Positions 50,959 through 55,588 of a stretch of 55,588 nucleotides of DNA are shown in pieces. Location of the stretch: assembly GCA_900763995.1 (NCBI GenBank), contig CAAFMK010000036.1:1-55588 (forward strand). Reading direction: 5' to 3'. The stretch is from an uncultured Oscillospiraceae bacterium (GTDB taxonomy: Bacteria > Bacillota > Clostridia > Oscillospirales > Oscillospiraceae). Within the stretch, counting starts at the first letter, position 1, and each line of letters begins with the position of its first letter. The position numbers and the translations under genes are program-made. Below the pieces are notes generated by a model, which worked only from the letters and a program-made list of their open reading frames with translations, made no database searches and had not been told where the DNA came from.

Positions 50959-51459
50959 ATGAGCCTGAAACTGCGTGAGCATGAATTTTTATCCCTGACC
51001 CGTGATCTGCTGGATTCTGACCAGGTGCGGATGATGGGCCGCTGGAAGCACCACGGCCCCGTCACTACTTTGGATCACTCCTTGTTTGTTGCATATAATT
51101 CCTACCGTCTGGCCCGATTTTTGCGGCTGGATGCCTATGCGGCTGCACGGGGCGGTCTGCTCCATGACCTGTATTTGTATGACTCCAAGGATAAATCCGC
51201 CCACCCGGGCAACCAGTGCTTTGACCACCCCCGGGCCGCTGCTCGGAACGCTGCAAAGCTCACTGACCTGTCTGACAAAGAGCACAACATCATCCTCTCC
51301 CATATGTGGCCCCTGGGGGGCGCTCTGCCCCGTTCCATGGAGGCCTGGCTTGTGGATCTGGTGGACACTGTATGTGCTGGTCTGGAGTTCTCCCGCATCT
51401 ACCGCCCCCATCGGCTGCGCCAGCGACTTGGCGTTCGCCCGCTGATCGCCGCCTGTTAA
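50959..51459 (+). CDS. HD-domain phosphohydrolase of unknown substrate
   Basis: A 166-residue protein. The metal site of the HD superfamily is seen: His in TLDHSLFVAYNSYR (about 39), the HD pair in GGLLHDLYLYD (about 69), and a later His in IILSHMWPL with the Asp in LVDLVDT. The closest type is the small HD hydrolases acting on nucleotides or other phosphoesters; no specific substrate can be inferred. The frame runs upstream to 50905 but the ATG at 50959 has AAAGGA ahead and starts the conserved part. It is closed by a terminator. Confidence 0.8.
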   Translation: MSLKLREHEFLSLTRDLLDSDQVRMMGRWKHHGPVTTLDHSLFVAYNSYRLARFLRLDAYAAARGGLLHDLYLYDSKDKSAHPGNQCFDHPRAAARNAAKLTDLSDKEHNIILSHMWPLGGALPRSMEAWLVDLVDTVCAGLEFSRIYRPHRLRQRLGVRPLIAAC

Positions 51460-51473
51460 CACCAGAAAATCCG

Positions 51474-51505
51474 CCGCCCCTTCCATTTGTGATGGGGCGG
51501 TTTTT
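51474..51505 (+). terminator. Terminator after the HD gene
   Basis: CCGCCCC pairs with GGGGCGG across a 13-base loop and is followed by TTTTT. Confidence 0.85.
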
Positions 51506-51573
51506 ATGAGTACAGCCCATATACCTTGCATTTTTTTGTGTATTCTAACAGTTTTTAGGAATTTTATCTGTCA

Positions 51574-51603
51574 TGTAAAAATTTTCACAGAATATGTTAT
51601 AAT
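51574..51603 (+). promoter_or_regulatory. Extended -10 promoter of the GlmU-C / prs region
   Basis: TGTTATAAT gives a perfect extended -10 (TATAAT at 51598-51603). The -35 is weak (TGTAAA at 51574-51579). The start codon is about 60 bases downstream. Confidence 0.65.
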
Positions 51604-51662
51604 GGAAGCAACAAACTGCTCCGTTCCCGCCAGGGAACGGCCGCTCTTGACAGGAGGAACTC

Positions 51663-52349
51663 ATGGAATTTAACCCATCTGCACTACAGGCCAAGCGGGA
51701 GCAGCTGCTTCAAAGCGGCGTTCTCATGATGGACCCCGGCAGTGTCTATGTGGAGGAGGGGGTAGAGGTCGGTGTGGGCACCGTCCTTTTACCTGGCACC
51801 ATTTTGCGTGGAAAAACTGTGATCGGCACAGACTGCCAGATCGGCCCCCAGGTGATGCTCACCAACTGCATTGTGGGGAAGGGCTGCACCATCAACGCCT
51901 CCCAGTGTGAGGACAGTGAGCTTCAGGACAACTGCCAGATCGGCCCCTACACCCATATCAGGCCCCACTGCACAGTGGGCGAGGGCTCTAAGATCGGCGC
52001 TTTTGTCCAGCTGAAAAACTGCACCCTGGGCAAGGGCACCAAGATGGCCCATCTGACCTATGTGGGGGACAGTGATGTGGGGGACAACTGCAACTTTGGC
52101 TGTGGCACCATCACCTGCAATTACGACGGATTTCAAAAATTCCGCACCACCATCGGCAGCGATGTATTTGTGGGGTGCAATACAAACCTCGTCCCCCCGG
52201 TTCAGGTGGGGGATGGCGCCTTCATTGCTGCGGCCACCACCGTCACACAGGATGTTCCAGAAGATGCCATGGTCATTGGCCGGACCCGCCAGCAGGTCAA
52301 GGAGGGCTGGGCCGCTGCCAATCGGGCAAAAAAAGGGAAAAAAGCATAA
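51663..52349 (+). CDS. Stand-alone acetyltransferase domain of GlmU
   Basis: A 228-residue left-handed beta-helix protein matching only the C-terminal half of GlmU, which acetylates glucosamine-1-phosphate. The hexapeptide repeats run from about residue 25 to 215. Active-site positions known from E. coli GlmU are kept: Arg in HIRPHC, Lys in FVQLKNC, the His and Tyr of AHLTYVGD, and the Asn residues of GDNCNFG and TITCNYDG. The N-terminal uridyltransferase domain (GxGTRM motif) is missing, with a clean start at AGGAGG-ATG. Its place before prs and pth matches the full-length glmU-prs-pth order of other Bacillota, so this looks like a domain-lost or split GlmU. Confidence 0.88.
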   Translation: MEFNPSALQAKREQLLQSGVLMMDPGSVYVEEGVEVGVGTVLLPGTILRGKTVIGTDCQIGPQVMLTNCIVGKGCTINASQCEDSELQDNCQIGPYTHIRPHCTVGEGSKIGAFVQLKNCTLGKGTKMAHLTYVGDSDVGDNCNFGCGTITCNYDGFQKFRTTIGSDVFVGCNTNLVPPVQVGDGAFIAAATTVTQDVPEDAMVIGRTRQQVKEGWAAANRAKKGKKA

Positions 52350-52449
52350 TCTGATATTGCGGGACTGGTGCCCGCAGAGCAGTATAGACACATAAGACCG
52401 GGCGGGCGAAGCCATTCGCCCCCCCAAAAAAGATTTGGAGGATTTCAAT

Positions 52450-53433
52450 ATGATCGCACACGGGAAGGACATCAAGGTGTTTACTGGCAACTCCAACCCC
52501 AAGCTGGCTAAGAACATCTGCATGGAGCTGGGCATCCCTCTGGGAGAGTGTGAGGTAGGCGCATTTTCAGACGGCGAGAACTTTGCCTCAATCTACGAGA
52601 CCGTCCGCGGCTCTGATGTATTTGTGGTGCAGTCCACCTGCTCCTTTGTCAAGGATGGCAAGCCAGGTACTGTCAATGACTCTCTGATGGAGCTTCTGAT
52701 CATGATCGATGCGCTCAAGCGCGCCTCTGCCGGCCGGATCACCGCCGTCATCCCCTACTTTGGCTACGCCCGTCAGGACCGCAAGACCAAGCCCCGTGAT
52801 CCCATCTCTGCCAAGCTGGTGGCCAACCTCATCACTAAGGCCGGGGCCGACCGGGTGCTGACCATGGATCTCCACGCCAACCAGATCCAGGGCTTCTTTG
52901 ACATTCCTGTGGATAACCTGCTGGGCTCCCCCATTTTTGTGGACTACTTCAAGCGCAAGTTCAAGGACGACGCTGACAACACCATGGTCGTCTCCCCCGA
53001 TGTGGGCTCTGTGACCCGTGCCAGAGCCTTTGCCCAGAAGCTCAATATGCCTCTGGCCATTGTGGACAAGCGCCGCCAGAAGGCCAACTCCTCTGAGGTC
53101 ATGAACATCATCGGCGATGTGCGGGACAAGCATGTCATCCTGCTGGACGACATGGTGGACACCGGCGGATCTCTGTGCCACGCCGCCAAGGCCCTGGTGG
53201 AGATCGGCGGTGCCAAGGATGTCAGCGCCTGCGCCTCCCACGGTGTGCTGTCCGGCCCCGCCATTGAGCGCATTACCAACAGCGTCATCAATGAGGTCAT
53301 GTTCCTCGACACCATCCCCCCCAAGGAGGGTGTCCAGTGCGAGAAGATCAAGTATATCTCTGTGGCCCATATGTTTGCTGAGGCCATCAACCACATCTAT
53401 ATGGAGACCTCTGTCTCCCCCCTGTTCCTGTAA
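52450..53433 (+). CDS. prs: Ribose-phosphate pyrophosphokinase (PRPP synthetase)
   Basis: Makes PRPP for nucleotide, histidine and tryptophan synthesis. The 327 residues include GAFSDGENFASI, IPYFGYARQDRK, the ribose-binding VVSPDVGSVTRARAFA and the PRPP loop LLDDMVDTGGSL. GGAGG precedes the ATG at 52450, with a TTG in frame 5 codons earlier as a less likely start. Small differences such as CSFVKDG in the flexible loop region are normal for clostridial class I enzymes. Confidence 0.96.
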   Translation: MIAHGKDIKVFTGNSNPKLAKNICMELGIPLGECEVGAFSDGENFASIYETVRGSDVFVVQSTCSFVKDGKPGTVNDSLMELLIMIDALKRASAGRITAVIPYFGYARQDRKTKPRDPISAKLVANLITKAGADRVLTMDLHANQIQGFFDIPVDNLLGSPIFVDYFKRKFKDDADNTMVVSPDVGSVTRARAFAQKLNMPLAIVDKRRQKANSSEVMNIIGDVRDKHVILLDDMVDTGGSLCHAAKALVEIGGAKDVSACASHGVLSGPAIERITNSVINEVMFLDTIPPKEGVQCEKIKYISVAHMFAEAINHIYMETSVSPLFL

Positions 53434-53506
53434 GAAAACTGTGGGAACGGGGCACCGTACCCATACCCTGCAAGGTATCCCGGTACGCCACCCAACAACA
53501 AACACA

Positions 53507-53540
53507 GGGGCGGGTAGCTATTACCCGCCCCCATTTCATT
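53507..53540 (+). terminator. Terminator-like hairpin between prs and pth
   Basis: GGGGCGGGTA pairs perfectly with TACCCGCCCC around GCTAT, followed by CATTTCATTTTA. The T run is interrupted, so partial read-through to pth, which begins 16 bases later, is likely. Confidence 0.65.
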
Positions 53541-53555
53541 TTAGTGAGGAACGCT

Positions 53556-54149
53556 ATGTTTTTGAAAAAGAATTCCGGGGGTGTCAGCTGGCTCATCGTT
53601 GGGCTGGGCAACCCCGGGGAGAAGTATGAGAACACCCGCCACAATGTGGGCTTTATGGTGGTGGATGAGCTGGCCGAACGGGAGAGCAAACCCATTCAGC
53701 GGCTGAAATTTAAGGCCCTGACCAACACCTTGACCATTTCGGGGGAAAAGGTGCTGGTGATGAAGCCAATGACCTATATGAACCTGTCCGGTGAGGCGGT
53801 TCGCCAGGCCATGGACTTTTACAAGATCCCGCCAGAGCACATTTTGGTCATCTCTGATGACACCGCCCTGGCAGTGGGCCGTCTGCGCATCCGGGCCAAG
53901 GGCTCTGCCGGGGGGCACAACGGGCTTAAAAATATCATTCAGCACCTGGGCACTGACCAGTTCCCCCGGCTGCGGGTGGGCGTGGGGGAGAAGCCCCACC
54001 CCGATTACGACATGGCGGACTGGGTGCTTGGTGCCTTTCAGGGGGAGGACAAAAAAGCCATAGATGCCACTGTCAAACGGGCCGCTGATGCGGTTGAATG
54101 TATTTTGGCACAGGGCCTGGATCGTGGGATGGGCAAATTCAATGGATAG
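53556..54149 (+). CDS. pth: Peptidyl-tRNA hydrolase
   Basis: Releases peptides from drop-off peptidyl-tRNA. In 197 residues the active-site motifs are GLGNPGEKYENTRHNVGF (with the catalytic His), KPMTYMNLSGEAV, SDDTALAVG and GSAGGHNGLKNI. GAGG precedes the ATG at 53556; an upstream GTG in frame is too close to that site. Confidence 0.96.
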   Translation: MFLKKNSGGVSWLIVGLGNPGEKYENTRHNVGFMVVDELAERESKPIQRLKFKALTNTLTISGEKVLVMKPMTYMNLSGEAVRQAMDFYKIPPEHILVISDDTALAVGRLRIRAKGSAGGHNGLKNIIQHLGTDQFPRLRVGVGEKPHPDYDMADWVLGAFQGEDKKAIDATVKRAADAVECILAQGLDRGMGKFNG

Positions 54150-54205
54150 GTATTTTTCTTGTTGTGAAATGCAAAATAAATTCCCTGTTGTTCCGGAAAA
54201 TTTTA

Positions 54206-54234
54206 TTGCTTTTTACCCCACTCTTTGATATGAT
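54206..54234 (+). promoter_or_regulatory. Promoter of the thiolase gene
   Basis: TTGCTT (54206-54211), a 17-base spacer and TATGAT (54229-54234), about 72 bases before the start codon. Confidence 0.7.
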
Positions 54235-54305
54235 GACGGTGAAGAGCGGTTTATTCCAAGCGCCCGTATGGGGCGCCACCAACAAACTTCTGGAGGTATA
54301 ACATT

Positions 54306-55565
54306 ATGAAAGACATCTATGTTGTCAGCTGCTGCCGCACCGCCATTGGTTCCTTTGGCGGCTCCTTGAAGGATACCCCCGCCGCCGATCTGGGTGCGGT
54401 TGTCATTAAAGAGGCTCTGAATCGGGCCAATGTAAAGCCTGAGCAGGTGGACGAGGTCATGTTTGGCTGTATCCTCACTGCTGGTCTGGGCCAGAACCCC
54501 GCCCGTCAGGCCGCTATGAAGGCCGGTGTGCCCACCTCCGTCCCCGCCTACACTGTGGGCATGGTGTGCGGCTCTGGCATGAAGTCCGTCATCGAGGCCG
54601 GCCGTACCATCGCCGCCGGTGATGCTGACATCATTGTGGCTGGTGGTATGGAGAATATGTCCTCCGCCCCCTACGCCCTGCCTGCCGCCCGCTGGGGCGC
54701 CCGCATGGGTGACAACAAGATGGTTGACACCATGATCAAGGACGGTCTGTGGGATGCCTATAACAACTACCACATGGGCACCACCGCTGAGAACATCTGC
54801 GATGTGTGGGGCATCACCCGTGAGGAGCTGGACGAGTTTGCCGCCTCCTCCCAGAACAAGGCTGAGGCCGCCCAGAACTCCGGCCGCTTCAACGATGAGA
54901 TCGTCCCTGTGATGATCAAGAAGAAGAAGGAGATGGTGGAGTTCAAGGTGGACGAGTTCCCCCGTGCCGGTGTCACCGCTGAGGGCATCTCCAAGCTGCG
55001 CGGCGCTTTCCCCGTAGGCCCTGATGGGGTCGAGGGCGAGATCGCTCACACCTTCGAGGTCACCAAGGTTCACGAGGCTGACGCCCACAAGCATGTTCAG
55101 CGTGTCACCGCTGCCAATGCCTCCGGCATCAACGACGGCGCTGCCGCCATCATCCTGGCCTCCGCTGAGGCTGTGGAGAAGTACGGTCTGAAGCCCATGG
55201 CCAAGCTGGTCTCCTGGGGCCAGGGCGGCGTAGATCCTAAGATCATGGGTGTTGGCCCTGTGCCCGCCTCCCGTCAGGCTATGGACAAGGCCAACCTGAA
55301 GATCGAGGACATGGATCTGGTCGAGGCCAACGAGGCCTTTGCCGCCCAGTCCATCGCTGTGGCCCGTGAGCTGAACTTTGACATGAGCAAGGTCAATGTC
55401 AACGGCGGTGCCATCGCCCTGGGTCACCCTGTCGGTGCCTCCGGCGCCCGTATCATTGTCACCCTGCTCCACGAGCTGGCCAAGCGCCCCGATGCCAAGA
55501 AGGGTCTTGCTACCCTGTGTATTGGCGGCGGCATGGGTGTTGCCACCATCTTTGAGAAGTGCTAA
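54306..55565 (+). CDS. Acetyl-CoA acetyltransferase (thiolase) with an internal insertion
   Basis: Condenses two acetyl-CoA into acetoacetyl-CoA, the entry to butyrate synthesis in anaerobes. Catalytic residues are Cys88 (MVCGSGM), His374 (IALGHPVGASG) and Cys405 (CIGGGMG), with NEAFAAQ at 342. The protein has 419 residues, about 27 more than the usual 392. The excess is at about 241-266, between LRGAFP and NASGINDGAA, and contains HTFEVTKVHEADAHKH. GGAGG lies before the ATG. No other butyrate genes follow before the window ends. Confidence 0.92.
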   Translation: MKDIYVVSCCRTAIGSFGGSLKDTPAADLGAVVIKEALNRANVKPEQVDEVMFGCILTAGLGQNPARQAAMKAGVPTSVPAYTVGMVCGSGMKSVIEAGRTIAAGDADIIVAGGMENMSSAPYALPAARWGARMGDNKMVDTMIKDGLWDAYNNYHMGTTAENICDVWGITREELDEFAASSQNKAEAAQNSGRFNDEIVPVMIKKKKEMVEFKVDEFPRAGVTAEGISKLRGAFPVGPDGVEGEIAHTFEVTKVHEADAHKHVQRVTAANASGINDGAAAIILASAEAVEKYGLKPMAKLVSWGQGGVDPKIMGVGPVPASRQAMDKANLKIEDMDLVEANEAFAAQSIAVARELNFDMSKVNVNGGAIALGHPVGASGARIIVTLLHELAKRPDAKKGLATLCIGGGMGVATIFEKC

Positions 55566-55588
55566 ATCCATAAACTCAGTCCCCCGGC

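Noticed and set aside
53450..53500. Imperfect hairpin CCGTACCCATACC with GGTATCCCGGTACG after prs
   Set aside because: It has mismatches and no T run; the stem at 53507-53531 is the better terminator candidate.
54213..55571. A 452-residue minus-strand frame across the thiolase
   Set aside because: Shadow of a gene whose catalytic residues are all present on the plus strand.
1..55588. CRISPR arrays, tRNA, rRNA, transposases, integrases and phage genes
   Set aside because: None were recognised on either strand by reading; the only repeat is the 195-base element and its partial copy.

Overview
The window looks like a chromosomal segment of a GC-rich Gram-positive anaerobe of the class Clostridia, most likely an Oscillospiraceae relative (Flavonifractor / Pseudoflavonifractor / Intestinimonas type). 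The grounds are an Ile T-box in front of ileS, HemZ, YmdB, YhaO/YhaN, a YabM-MazG-RqcP gene order, strong AGGAGG ribosome sites, TTGACA/TATAAT-type promoters, and GC-rich third codon positions that create long antisense ORFs. The species call is an inference. I saw no rRNA, tRNA, CRISPR array, transposase or phage genes.

Layout. 1-2.3 kb (minus): galactofuranose pair (glycosyltransferase and glf). 2.4-8.5 kb (plus): Ile T-box and ileS, then rpsO and pnp. 8.6-14.2 kb (plus): ymdB, YhaO-like and YhaN-like DNA repair proteins, lepB, and a TrpR-like regulator. 14.2-15.9 kb: secreted M14 zinc carboxypeptidase. 15.9-19.8 kb (minus): a histidine-linked group of YuiF-type transporter, histidine ammonia-lyase and a DapF-fold racemase. 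20.2-28.2 kb (plus): recJ, rel, dtd, metallo-hydrolase, hemZ and a uridine-kinase-like gene. 28.3-30.2 kb: GH13 amylase. 30.2-30.4 kb: an AT-rich structured repeat with inverted ends; the right end of a second copy lies at base 1. 30.4-38.6 kb (minus): zinc-ribbon protein, purine nucleoside phosphorylase, amidohydrolase, YabM/SpoVB flippase, mazG, HU, rqcP, and an ApbE / NusG-II / Gx set resembling the flavin-based extracellular electron transfer genes fmnB-eetA-eetB. 38.8-44.5 kb (plus): a four-gene cassette described below. 44.5-47.8 kb (minus): GntR regulator with ABC exporter. 47.8-50.8 kb (plus): proC-proB-proA. 50.8-55.6 kb (plus): HD protein, GlmU acetyltransferase domain without its partner domain, prs, pth and a thiolase.

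The most unusual part is the cassette at 39.0-44.4 kb. It encodes an alanine-racemase-fold protein whose PLP lysine is replaced by threonine, an ATP-grasp ligase resembling D-aspartate ligases, an Asp/Glu racemase with both catalytic cysteines, and a 787-residue fusion of a MurE-type ligase to a complete ArgB (N-acetylglutamate kinase). The MurE half lacks the DNPR motif of diaminopimelate-adding enzymes. Read together, these genes suggest a peptidoglycan (or related peptide) pathway with a non-diaminopimelate third residue and a D-aspartyl branch, tied to ornithine precursor synthesis by fusion. The individual domains are seen in the sequence; the pathway is inference.
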